From Candidatus Hydrogenedentota bacterium (GTDB taxonomy: Bacteria; Hydrogenedentota; Hydrogenedentia; Hydrogenedentales; JAEUWI01), in contig JAHBVV010000001.1 of NCBI GenBank assembly GCA_019637335.1, positions 310,001 to 374,000 of the forward strand: 64,000 nt of DNA. The letters are read 5' to 3'. The notes under the pieces were generated by a model. That model saw only the letters and a program-made list of their open reading frames with translations, did no database searches and was not told where the DNA came from. The translations under genes were made by a program, and so were the position numbers. The first letter of the stretch is position 1; every line of letters begins with the position of its first letter. Positions 36,309 to 44,580 of this stretch are shown here, in pieces.

Positions 36309-38765
36309 TCAGTTTTTGATCAGCCAGACTTCGGAAACGACGAGGCCCGTGGCGCCTTCGGCCCGCTCGAAGGTCAGTTCAAGCGCGCCGTCCGCCGTGG
36401 CCGGCGCCGGGATATCGAACTCGAATTGCTCTGCGGTGTACTCCGGAACCTCGATGTCCCGCGCCACGTACGTCTCGTCCGCCAGCAGGTGCTGCCGGCG
36501 CAGCGGGGTCTCCGCGGCGCCCTGCGCATTCCGCATGCGCGGGGCGACCAGCGAGACGCGGACGCGGTAGCTTGCGGCGGGATCCAGATCGGTATAGCGG
36601 AACGCGACGCCGCGCGGGTCGTCGAGGCTGTATGCGATGGTGTTCTGGCTCGGGCGGTTGTTCGGGTCGAGGAAGCGCGTGGCGTCGAAGCCGCCGCCCT
36701 TCACCAGGCGCGGCTGGCGGCCGGGGTCGCCCGCGTCGTCGTAGAAGCCGCCCGGGCCGGGATCTTCGTAGGTGGCGATCCGTTGGAGGATGTTCGCGCG
36801 ACCCTCGCCCGACGCGGCGGCGGCCTTCCGCAACTGGCCCTCGGTCCAGCCGAGCGCGGTCAGCGGCGTCCCGATGCTGAAGAGGCCGACATTGCGGAGG
36901 CCGATCAGGCGATCGGTCTCTTCGCCGAGCCGTCTCGCTTCGTCGCGGAGCGCGGCCATGTCCGGCGTTTCCAGGGGATCGGCCATCAGCGCTTCGGCGC
37001 GGGCGAGGGCGTCGTCCGACGAGGACCCCGCCAGCCGCTGGAGGGCCTCATCCCGCGCAAGTTCGCGTTGGAGTTGTAATTGAAAGTACTTGTCGAGCGC
37101 CGCTTTTTGCATGTGGAGCATCCAGCGGTGGTTGCCGCGCATGCGGTGCGGCGGCATTTTCCATCCCGCCTCCTTCACCAGCAGGTAGTAGCGATCGATG
37201 CCCTCGTTTTCGGCCAGTGGCGCTTCGAGGTTGATTTCGAGTTGCAGCAGCGCCTCCGCCATGGCGGGCGCGGCCTCGGGGCCGAAGTGGTAGACGCAGT
37301 ACTCCGCGAGCACGTCGTCCAGGGTCCGGTTCGGGTCCCAGAGCAGCCGGTTCCACATGTACTGGTGGAATTCGTCGTGGTAGCCCTCGGAGTAGATGAT
37401 ATCGCCCTGGGAGAACGGCATGATGTGCTGGAAGATGGCGTAGAAGGCGCGCGGGCGCGTGTGGAAGGTGCGCCGGTTGTAGGCCTTCATCAGGTGGGGA
37501 TCGGGATTCTCCAGGTTGTACTGCGCCCGGATCCAGTGGGTGATGTCCGAGTAGTGCGTGATCGTCTGTTCTTTCGGGATATTGTTCAGGATCTCCGCCA
37601 GATAGCGGTTGACTGGGCCCGATCCGGGGTATTCGAAGAGGTCCTCGCGCAGTTCATCGCGGAAATAGCTCGACAGCGCGTTGCTGCCCGGGCCGTAGGC
37701 GATGCCCTGCAGCCACGCGCGCGGCTTTTCGTTGAGGTACGCGAAAATGGCGCGGTCGCCTTCGTTGCTCAGGTCCTGGTTCGCGATTTCGATGACCGTG
37801 TCGGGGTGGTGTTTGAGCCAGATCGCCGCCACCTCCTCGCACAGTTCGATGAAATTCTTGCCCCAAGGCTCGCAACGGTCGCAGCGGCATCCGCCGGGGT
37901 CGCCCGCGTAGAAACGCAGGATTTCGTGGGGCTGGGTCCGCGCGAACTCCTCGTCCCACTGCTTCATGAGGGCTTCCCGGGCCTCCGGAATCGACGGGCA
38001 CACCCAGTTCGTGCCTTCCCAGCCTTCCAGCCCGCCCGCGGCCCACGCCTCGGGGAATTCTCCGCGAAACTGGTTGGGCCGGCAGCCGCCGACGGTCATG
38101 AGATCGAGGCTATGGAGGAAATCGAACTGCGCGCCGCCCGCATAGCCGATGTTCGCGCCGGAAAAGGCGAAATCGAGGAAGTAATCCCGCCATTCCTCGC
38201 TCGTCCACCCCCGGGCGCCGGTGATCTCGCGCATGGTTCCGCCTTGGTTCGCGGAGGAGCCCCGGTAGCGGTAGGCGGGCGCGGCGCTCATATCCACCGG
38301 GCCCAGCGTCACGTGATCAGGGCCGTAGCCAAGCATGCGGAGCACTTCGCCGGCCGCGTAGAGTACGCCGCGCGCGTCGGCGCCCTCCGCGATGAGCAGC
38401 GGCTTGCCGTCCGCGGCGACGCGCTTGACGGCATAGCCCTCCGGGGCGGTGCGCGCGACGCCGGGCAGCGTGAGATGGTGGCGTGCGGCCAGATCGCGGA
38501 AGAGGCCGTTGCTCGCGTCGCGGCGGCCCAGGGCGATGTGGAGGTCCGCATCCGCCGACAGGCCGGACGTGATCTCGACCGTGACGTCGCTGCGATCCTG
38601 GATGCGGTCGCGCAGGATCGGCGCTATGCGTTCGGCGGCGGTGTCGACGCCGGACTCCACCACCAGGGCGATGCGTCCGGCGCGTGTGACATCCTCGGGC
38701 GCGGCCGGGACGGCGAGAAGAAGCCATGCGGGAACCAACAAGGGCGCTGCAATGCGGCGAAACAT
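36309..38765 (-). CDS. Large secreted GH-like protein with CxC..C motif (diverged paralogue 3)
   Basis: The 818-residue product has a signal peptide (APLLVPAWLLLAVPAAPEDV) and a zincin-like N-terminal region (ADARGVLYAAGEVLRMLGYG). A barrel follows with FYAGDPGGCRCDRCEPWGKN, reminiscent of the cysteine motif in DUF4838-type glycan hydrolases. Parallels with paralogues 1 and 2 remain (YSDITHWIRAQYN, DIIYSEGYHDEFHQYMWNRL and the terminal EVWLIKN) but identity is low. The cysteines may bind a metal; paralogues 1 and 2 lack them. It lies 77 bases after the sialidase-like gene in the same direction. Confidence 0.8.
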   Translation of the reverse strand: MFRRIAAPLLVPAWLLLAVPAAPEDVTRAGRIALVVESGVDTAAERIAPILRDRIQDRSDVTVEITSGLSADADLHIALGRRDASNGLFRDLAARHHLTLPGVARTAPEGYAVKRVAADGKPLLIAEGADARGVLYAAGEVLRMLGYGPDHVTLGPVDMSAAPAYRYRGSSANQGGTMREITGARGWTSEEWRDYFLDFAFSGANIGYAGGAQFDFLHSLDLMTVGGCRPNQFRGEFPEAWAAGGLEGWEGTNWVCPSIPEAREALMKQWDEEFARTQPHEILRFYAGDPGGCRCDRCEPWGKNFIELCEEVAAIWLKHHPDTVIEIANQDLSNEGDRAIFAYLNEKPRAWLQGIAYGPGSNALSSYFRDELREDLFEYPGSGPVNRYLAEILNNIPKEQTITHYSDITHWIRAQYNLENPDPHLMKAYNRRTFHTRPRAFYAIFQHIMPFSQGDIIYSEGYHDEFHQYMWNRLLWDPNRTLDDVLAEYCVYHFGPEAAPAMAEALLQLEINLEAPLAENEGIDRYYLLVKEAGWKMPPHRMRGNHRWMLHMQKAALDKYFQLQLQRELARDEALQRLAGSSSDDALARAEALMADPLETPDMAALRDEARRLGEETDRLIGLRNVGLFSIGTPLTALGWTEGQLRKAAAASGEGRANILQRIATYEDPGPGGFYDDAGDPGRQPRLVKGGGFDATRFLDPNNRPSQNTIAYSLDDPRGVAFRYTDLDPAASYRVRVSLVAPRMRNAQGAAETPLRRQHLLADETYVARDIEVPEYTAEQFEFDIPAPATADGALELTFERAEGATGLVVSEVWLIKN

Positions 38766-38842
38766 CAGGGGACCTTTCGACGGCCGTGACCCGCGATGGA
38801 TCCGGCCCAGCGGTTTATCTCAGGCGCGCCCCCCGCGTGCGG

Positions 38843-40048
38843 TCAGTTGCTGTCTATGCCCGCGAGCACCCACTCCTCGTTGAACCACGCGTGCTTGATG
38901 GTCTTTCCTTTGAACTCAAGCCCGTTTTCGTAGGTATAGGTGATGTGAATCATGCCATCCGCAGTCTGGATGAGCGTCGGATAGGAGCCTGTCGCCTTGC
39001 CGCCTTCGGGCAGTTGCGACACGTCGATCTTCTCGAGATAGCGCTTGCGCTCCCACGTCTTGCCCTCGTCCGCCGACAGGTAGAGCGAGAGCTGGCTCCG
39101 CCCGCGCGGGATGTCGTTGACCGCGAGAATCCAGTTGCCGCTGGGCAGGCCCAGCACCGCCACGCTCGAACCGGAGTTCGGAATATCCAGCTCGACCTCG
39201 GTCCAGGTCATGCCGCGGTCGCTGGACTCCGCGCAGCGAACCACGGGCGAATCGCGCATGTAGGCGACGAGATCCCCGCTCTTGCGCTCCACGACGGAAG
39301 GCTGAATACCCCGCTGCGCCAGCGGGCGGCTGAATTCCCAGGTCTGCCCCGCGTCCTCCGTGAACGCGAACATGGAACAGCTGAAGGTGTCGGAGTAGAG
39401 CGGCAGCATCATGCGTTTTTCGGTGAGCATGATCGGAGGCTGGCGCGGCATCCACCCCAGGCGCTGGAAAAGCTTGTCGCTGTATTGTTCCTGGCGCTCG
39501 CCCATGCGTTCCAGGAACTGCTGGCGGCGCTCGTCATCAATTTCGGGCGAATTCCGGACCCACTCCTTGCGCTTTTCGATCATTTCGTCGAACACCGTGT
39601 CCGCATCCTTCGGCAGACAGAAGATCGCGTCCTGCCAGGTCCAGATCGGCGGGCCGTCCCCTTCGTAGTCCGTCGAATAGCGGTATTTCAGGAAATAGCT
39701 GCGGACCAGGTTGTCTATCGCCGAAATCCAGAACAGCCAGAGCCGGCCGTCGGGATCGATGAACATGGTGCAGTTCTGGTCGGGCAGGTTGTGGTTGTCG
39801 GCCATGAGGAAGGGGGCGGACCACACCGTGTCGCCTTTGTTCTTGCGCGCCCCGCTGATGACGAGGGTGTCGTCCGTACGCTCGCCCTTGCCGTGGAACC
39901 AGCACACGATCAGATCGCCCTCGGGCGTCTCCACGATGCTTGAGGAGTGGTTGTGGAAGTCCTCCGGCGGGAAGATCAACTGCGATTCGTATACCGGCGC
40001 GCCCATTGCGGCCGACAGGACAAGACACCAGGCGGGAATCCAGGTCAT
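38843..40048 (-). CDS. Secreted BNR/sialidase-like protein
   Basis: The 401-residue product has a short signal peptide (MTWIPAWCLVLSAAMGAPV). ATG 40048 is chosen because GGAGGT lies 8 bases upstream; the open frame to 40276 contains no signal. A six-bladed propeller is indicated by Asp-box-like motifs (SSDRGMTWTEVE, SADEGKTWERKR, TEDAGQTWEFSR), PPEDFHNHSSSIVETPEGDL at the N-terminus, and a family-like SYPTLIQTADGMIHITYTY. It belongs to the exo-alpha-sialidase-like superfamily, but substrate could be another acidic sugar. It heads the hydrolase operon and may release terminal sugars before the GH-like proteins act. Confidence 0.85.
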   Translation of the reverse strand: MTWIPAWCLVLSAAMGAPVYESQLIFPPEDFHNHSSSIVETPEGDLIVCWFHGKGERTDDTLVISGARKNKGDTVWSAPFLMADNHNLPDQNCTMFIDPDGRLWLFWISAIDNLVRSYFLKYRYSTDYEGDGPPIWTWQDAIFCLPKDADTVFDEMIEKRKEWVRNSPEIDDERRQQFLERMGERQEQYSDKLFQRLGWMPRQPPIMLTEKRMMLPLYSDTFSCSMFAFTEDAGQTWEFSRPLAQRGIQPSVVERKSGDLVAYMRDSPVVRCAESSDRGMTWTEVELDIPNSGSSVAVLGLPSGNWILAVNDIPRGRSQLSLYLSADEGKTWERKRYLEKIDVSQLPEGGKATGSYPTLIQTADGMIHITYTYENGLEFKGKTIKHAWFNEEWVLAGIDSN

Positions 40049-40241
40049 GAGGTAGCACCTCCATGCGTCGCTACGCGTTCTCTCCAACACGGGCGCACCG
40101 CCGCAAGAACGGCGGCAACAGGAGTCAGCATAACGCTTTTTCAGGCGGGACACAAGAGGGAATTGTGCGCAAAACTCGAAATCGGACGACTGGGGTGCGG
40201 GGTTTGGGTTGGCGCGTTCGGCGATGGAGTGGACTTTGCTG

Positions 40242-40262
40242 TCCGCCACGGCGCACCTTCGG
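40242..40262 (-). repeat. Dispersed repeat copy
   Basis: On the minus strand this reads CCGAAGGTGCGCCGTGGCGG, preceded by GTTGCCGCGGACAGG. Copies occur at 8390-8414 and 44470-44494. It lies in the 245-base gap between the MshEN-cNMP gene and the sialidase-like gene. Confidence 0.5.
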
Positions 40263-40293
40263 CCTGTCCGCGGCAACGTGAGCCACCAATAAA

Positions 40294-41643
40294 TCAGCCC
40301 GCGTTGGCTTCCTGCAACCGCCGGCTCAGCGTCATAATGATGTTCACCAGCAGTTGCACCGACACGTCGCGCGGCATGATGTTGTTGATGATGTCCATCT
40401 TCAGCGCCAGCAGGCTCACGTCGTTCACCGCGATCGCGTCCGCGCTGCGCTTGCCCTGGCTGATCAGCGCCATCTCGCCGAACATATCGCCCTGCTTGAG
40501 CAGCGCAATCTCCCGGCCATCGTCCGCGATTGCCACCCGCCCGTTCAGGATCAGGTAAAGCGATTCGCCCTCCTGCCCCTTCTTGAAGATGACCTCGCCG
40601 GTCTGGTACTCCACCGTCATCCCGCGCGCGAAGATCTTCGCGATATTCTCCGCGTCCAGACCGCTAAACAGATCCATCCGCCGCGCCAGAATCTCGTACG
40701 TGTCCCGCATGCTCTCGATCATCACCGAAGTGACATCCTGCATGATCTGATCGGGCTCGTCCCCTCCCGCCAGCGGAGCCACCGGCCCGCCGTGGAAAAC
40801 GCCGTCAAACACCGATTCCGTATCCGGGCTTTCCTCTTCCACCGGCGACTCCCCCGCAAAGCGCACGCGGTGCGTCGTGCTGCCGCGCATCTTCCGCTCC
40901 GCGAAGTCCGTTTCGGATTCGACCGGCGCCGCATCGGGCAGGTGTTGCATGTCGGGGGCCGCCGCCGGGCTTTCCGCCGGGGGCGGGGCCTTGCGCTCGG
41001 CAATCGCCGCCTTCTCCGCCGGAGACAGCCGGATGCCAAACGCCGACGCCGACAAATCCACCGCGCCGCCGGTCCGCGTCTCCGTCCCGAACACCTTCTC
41101 CACCACGGACTCAAAGTGCTTGTGCGCGCACAGGATCGGCTTGATCCGCAATTCCGGGCAATGCTCCTGAACCACCTCGAGCGCCTTCGTGTTCAAGGGA
41201 TTCACCATCGCAATCGTCAGGTTGCGGCCCAGCTTGTCGATCGGGATCAGCCGGTATTGCAGGCAGACCTCCTTCGGCACCAGCGCCGCCACCTCCGCGT
41301 CAATAAGGTAATCCAGAAGGCTCAGATGCGGGATCTTGCAGAACTTCGCCAAGAACGAAAGCAGCGATTTCTCGTCCAGAATCCCCTCTTCCACCAGGAT
41401 CTCGCCAAGAAACGCCCCCGTCTCTTTCTGGATCGCGAGCGCGCGCTCCAGCTGCTCGCGCGACGCCTTCCCCTGCTGCAGCAGCAGCGCCGGGAGCGAT
41501 TGCGCCTGAACCTGGGGAGAAGTCGCCGCGGGCCGGGAGGGGGGAGGCGTCACGCGGCCCGGGGGCGGCTCGGTGGGGCCGGGCGCGGGAACCGCCGCGC
41601 TTGCGGGCGGCTCGGGTTTCCTGGGTCTATTCCAGCCAAGCAT
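40294..41643 (-). CDS. MshEN (GspE N-terminal) + cyclic nucleotide-binding domain protein
   Basis: The 449-residue product opens with a proline-rich tail (1-45). An MshEN/T2SSE N-terminal domain (about 48-170) follows with SLPALLLQQGKASREQLERA, VEEGILDEKSLLSFLAKFCK and VCLQYRLIPIDKLGRNLTIA; related domains bind c-di-GMP. A disordered linker (about 190-285) leads to a C-terminal cNMP-binding domain (about 315-435) with TGEVIFKKGQEGESLYLILN and GDMFGEMALISQGKRSADA, the phosphate-binding cassette. No ATPase or DNA-binding domain is present, so it is a ligand-sensing adaptor, perhaps joining two second messengers. It shares a strand and short gaps with the zinc-ribbon and kinase genes. Confidence 0.82.
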   Translation of the reverse strand: MLGWNRPRKPEPPASAAVPAPGPTEPPPGRVTPPPSRPAATSPQVQAQSLPALLLQQGKASREQLERALAIQKETGAFLGEILVEEGILDEKSLLSFLAKFCKIPHLSLLDYLIDAEVAALVPKEVCLQYRLIPIDKLGRNLTIAMVNPLNTKALEVVQEHCPELRIKPILCAHKHFESVVEKVFGTETRTGGAVDLSASAFGIRLSPAEKAAIAERKAPPPAESPAAAPDMQHLPDAAPVESETDFAERKMRGSTTHRVRFAGESPVEEESPDTESVFDGVFHGGPVAPLAGGDEPDQIMQDVTSVMIESMRDTYEILARRMDLFSGLDAENIAKIFARGMTVEYQTGEVIFKKGQEGESLYLILNGRVAIADDGREIALLKQGDMFGEMALISQGKRSADAIAVNDVSLLALKMDIINNIMPRDVSVQLLVNIIMTLSRRLQEANAG

Positions 41644-41753
41644 AGCAGAAACCTTCCAGTTCGCATGGGCCGGGAACCCCCCGAGAAACCCCTTGCGAGC
41701 GCGCTATCCTACCATCCGCCCCGAAAACCCATCAAGCAGGCTTGCGCGCGGCT

Positions 41754-42191
41754 TCAGCGGCCAAAATGCCGCCGGAAATACGCGGAATCGTCCAGGCACT
41801 TCAGGTCGACCCGCGCAAACTTTTCCAGTTCCTTGTCCGAAATCGGGTCCATCGATTGCAGCCCCTCGGGAACGCCCTCCACGGATTCCGAACCAACCGA
41901 ATCCTCCCCGTCATCGGTATCGTCGTCGCCCGAGGAATACCCCAGCGTCCCCTCCTGGAACGGCAGGATACCCGCCTCCAGAAATTCCGTGATCACCTGC
42001 GCCAGGTGCTGCGTCCGCTCCTCGCGCGTGCCCTCCTCAAGAATATGCCGGTTAATCGGGATTATCTTGTCCCGAAAGAGCACCGCAAGCTCGTGACAAT
42101 TCGGACACGGCATCACCGCCACCACATCTTTCGGCACCCGTGAGGTAATGATACGATGGGACTTGCAGTGGGGGCAGACGACCATGTCCAT
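41754..42191 (-). CDS. Zinc-ribbon protein of unknown function
   Basis: The 145-residue product starts MDMVVCPHCKSHRIITSR, with a CPHC...CPNC zinc ribbon in the first 35 residues. A conserved-looking helix region (HILEEGTREERTQHLAQVIT) and an acidic serine-rich stretch (SSGDDDTDDGEDS) follow. Starts at 42191 or 42185 are both possible. It lies between a kinase and an MshEN-cNMP gene on the same strand (gaps 122 and 110 bases), so it may be an adaptor or substrate of that kinase. No named family recognised. Confidence 0.7.
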   Translation of the reverse strand: MDMVVCPHCKSHRIITSRVPKDVVAVMPCPNCHELAVLFRDKIIPINRHILEEGTREERTQHLAQVITEFLEAGILPFQEGTLGYSSGDDDTDDGEDSVGSESVEGVPEGLQSMDPISDKELEKFARVDLKCLDDSAYFRRHFGR

Positions 42192-42313
42192 AACGCACAC
42201 TTTCTGTTGGGCTCGGTGTTTTCGCTGGTTTTATTCTAAGGAATCGTCCGAGCCCCTGTCAAACGAGCGCCCAATACGGGCGAATTCTGAGAAAATCCAC
42301 CAAAACCCCGGCT

Positions 42314-44335
42314 TCAGGCCCCCGGCTGAAGCAACGAAAGCGCCGCCCCGGGATCGTCCGGCACCGGAACCACGCAACGAAAGCCCAGATTGGGGTCTGA
42401 TCGCATCAGCGGAAACGGAAAGCGCGTCGTCCACGGGCGCGGCGCTTCGTTCGCATTCCCCCCGCGCGTCACCAGATAGCTCTGGTAGTCCGGTTGCTCC
42501 CCGGAGGCCAGGGGGGGCTCGCAGGTGCGCGTCCACTCCGACGCGTTCCCCGCCATGTCGAAGCACCCGAAATACGAGCGGTCGGCCTCGCGCGATCGCA
42601 CGGACCCCGGCGTGTACACGCCCGCCCCGCCGTCAAAGCGCGCCACCACGAGCTCCGGATCCGGCTCGCCCTCCCAGGGGTAGTCCGGCGGCTCCCGATC
42701 GCCGTAGGCCGCCCGCGCCCACTGGGCCTCCGTCGGGAGCTCGGCGCCGCGCCAGGCCGCATACGCCATGGCGTCGAAGCCGCTCACCAGCGTAATCGGG
42801 TGGTTCGCCCGCCCCGCCAGCTCCGCGGGCACGCTCCAGTTCGCCTCGGCCTCGGCGAACCGCGCATAGTTGGCCACCGTCACCTCCGTCTCGTCGATGA
42901 GGAAGCCCGGCAGCTCCGCCGTCGCCCCGCCAACGGAAACGGGGCCCGGCGGGACGAACACCATCCCGTCGCGGATCACCAGCGGAGCCAGGTAACACTG
43001 GAGCGCCCGGCGGGCCGATGCGATGGCGCGCGGCTCGTCCGTCGCCGCCTCGGCCGCCGCCCAGTGGCGATCCCCCTCCGCCACCGCGCCGTTGAGGCCG
43101 GGGCGGTCGGCGCGCTCGCGCGCCAGGGGCTGTAGCGTCTTCATGATGGCCCGGTAGTGCGCAAACGACGGCTCGGCGGTTGCCGCCGCCTCCGCGCCCC
43201 CCGCCGCCTCTCCGCCCTGGGCCGCGGCCTCCGCAAGCACCGCGCGCCGGTGCTGCTCCGCCTGGCCCAGGCCCCAGAGCCCGCCCATCAGGATCGCGGC
43301 GACCGCAATACCCGCAAGAATCTTCCGCGGAGAATACTCGCCCGCGCCGATGCGCCGCGTCAGCCGGGTCTTGGAAGTGTTAATGCCCGAGCGGATCTGC
43401 TGCGTGATCGGCTGGAGCGCCTGCCGCAGTTCGGCCGCGTTCTGGTACCGGTCCTTCGGGTCCGGCTCCACGCACCGCGCCACGATCTTGTCCAGCGCCG
43501 GCGGCACGTCCTTCGTAATCTGCGAGGCCGGCTTCGGCACGCCCGTCGGCACGCTGCCGGTAAGGATCTCGTACAGCATCACGCCCACGCTGTAAATATC
43601 CGCGCGCGCGTCCACATCGCGGCTGTTCCGGATCTGCTCCGGCGACATGTAAAACGGCGTGCCCATCACAATGGAGGCGTTCGTCAGCCGGGTATTCGCC
43701 ATCAGTTTGGAAATGCCAAAGTCCATCAGCCGCACCCCGCCATCCTGCCCCAGCATCACGTTCTCCGGCTTGATGTCCCGGTGGACCGTAAACTGGTGCG
43801 CGTACTCCAGGGCGGCGCAAAGCTGATCGAATATGCGCATCGTCTGCGCGATCGGCAGCCGCTCGCCCGGCGGCAGGTTGTCCAGGATCTCGCGCAGCGA
43901 CATGCCCTGGAGGTACTCCATCGAAATATAGAGGATCTTCCCGTCTTCCCCGATATCGTGCACCCGCACTATATTCGGGTGCGCAAGACGCCGCGCGATC
44001 TTCGCCTCGTTGTAGAAGCGCTCCAGCACCACCTTGTCCTGAAGAAACTGCGGCAGCAGCGTCTTCAGCGCCACATCTTCCCCCAGCGTGTTGTCGTGAA
44101 CCTTGTAAATGCTCCCCATTCCGCCCTGACCGATCAGGTTCAGCACCGTGTAGCGCCCCGCGACCACCTGCCCCCGGTGAAACTGGAGCTGGCTCCGCCC
44201 CGGAACCTGCGCCGGGGCCCGCGCCGGCTCCGGAGCCTCAATGCTGATCCGCGGCAGGCGCGCGCCGCATTTCTCGCAGCTCTCCTGCCGGTCCGGGTTC
44301 ACGTGGAAGCAATGGGGACACTTGACTCTGGCCAT
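42314..44335 (-). CDS. Ser/Thr protein kinase fused to a formylglycine-enzyme-like (FGE/SUMF1) domain
   Basis: The 673-residue product has an N-terminal zinc ribbon (CPHCFHVNPDRQESCEKCG). A Hanks kinase (about 60-320) shows glycine loop GQGGMGSIYKV, ATP lysine in VALKTLLP, HRDIKPENV, DFGISKL and GTPFYMSPEQIRN. One transmembrane helix (ILAGIAVAAILMGGLWGLG) leads to an extracytoplasmic FGE-sulfatase domain (about 455-660) with ETEVTVANYARF, LPTEAQWARAAYGD, FDMAGNASEWTR and NLGFRC. True FGEs need paired cysteines, which I do not see, so this domain is probably a binding module. The sensor outside, kinase inside layout suits envelope signalling. It begins the minus-strand signalling trio. Confidence 0.9.
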   Translation of the reverse strand: MARVKCPHCFHVNPDRQESCEKCGARLPRISIEAPEPARAPAQVPGRSQLQFHRGQVVAGRYTVLNLIGQGGMGSIYKVHDNTLGEDVALKTLLPQFLQDKVVLERFYNEAKIARRLAHPNIVRVHDIGEDGKILYISMEYLQGMSLREILDNLPPGERLPIAQTMRIFDQLCAALEYAHQFTVHRDIKPENVMLGQDGGVRLMDFGISKLMANTRLTNASIVMGTPFYMSPEQIRNSRDVDARADIYSVGVMLYEILTGSVPTGVPKPASQITKDVPPALDKIVARCVEPDPKDRYQNAAELRQALQPITQQIRSGINTSKTRLTRRIGAGEYSPRKILAGIAVAAILMGGLWGLGQAEQHRRAVLAEAAAQGGEAAGGAEAAATAEPSFAHYRAIMKTLQPLARERADRPGLNGAVAEGDRHWAAAEAATDEPRAIASARRALQCYLAPLVIRDGMVFVPPGPVSVGGATAELPGFLIDETEVTVANYARFAEAEANWSVPAELAGRANHPITLVSGFDAMAYAAWRGAELPTEAQWARAAYGDREPPDYPWEGEPDPELVVARFDGGAGVYTPGSVRSREADRSYFGCFDMAGNASEWTRTCEPPLASGEQPDYQSYLVTRGGNANEAPRPWTTRFPFPLMRSDPNLGFRCVVPVPDDPGAALSLLQPGA

Positions 44336-44469
44336 GGGACGGAACAATCTCCTGGGCGTGCGCTGGTGCGGCGGCCCGTGCCGCCGCGCTTATCCTACCG
44401 CCTGCCAGGCCCGACTGCAAGCAACCCGCCTATCCACCCCCCTTGTCGCGTTGTAGAATCGCGGACGGG

Positions 44470-44494
44470 CCGAAGGTGCGCCGTGGCGGAAATG
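44470..44494 (+). repeat. Dispersed repeat copy
   Basis: CCGAAGGTGCGCCGTGGCGG followed by AAATG. One of three copies in the window, each placed in a gap. It lies in the 245-base stretch between the kinase-FGE gene start and the stop of the WecA-like gene. Confidence 0.5.
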
Positions 44495-44580
44495 CCCGTG
44501 TTCCTTCGCGCCGCTGTAGCGGTGGCGTTGCGTGCGGCCGCGCCGACTTGGACTGCCGGGACGGCAATCCTGCGATTTCC

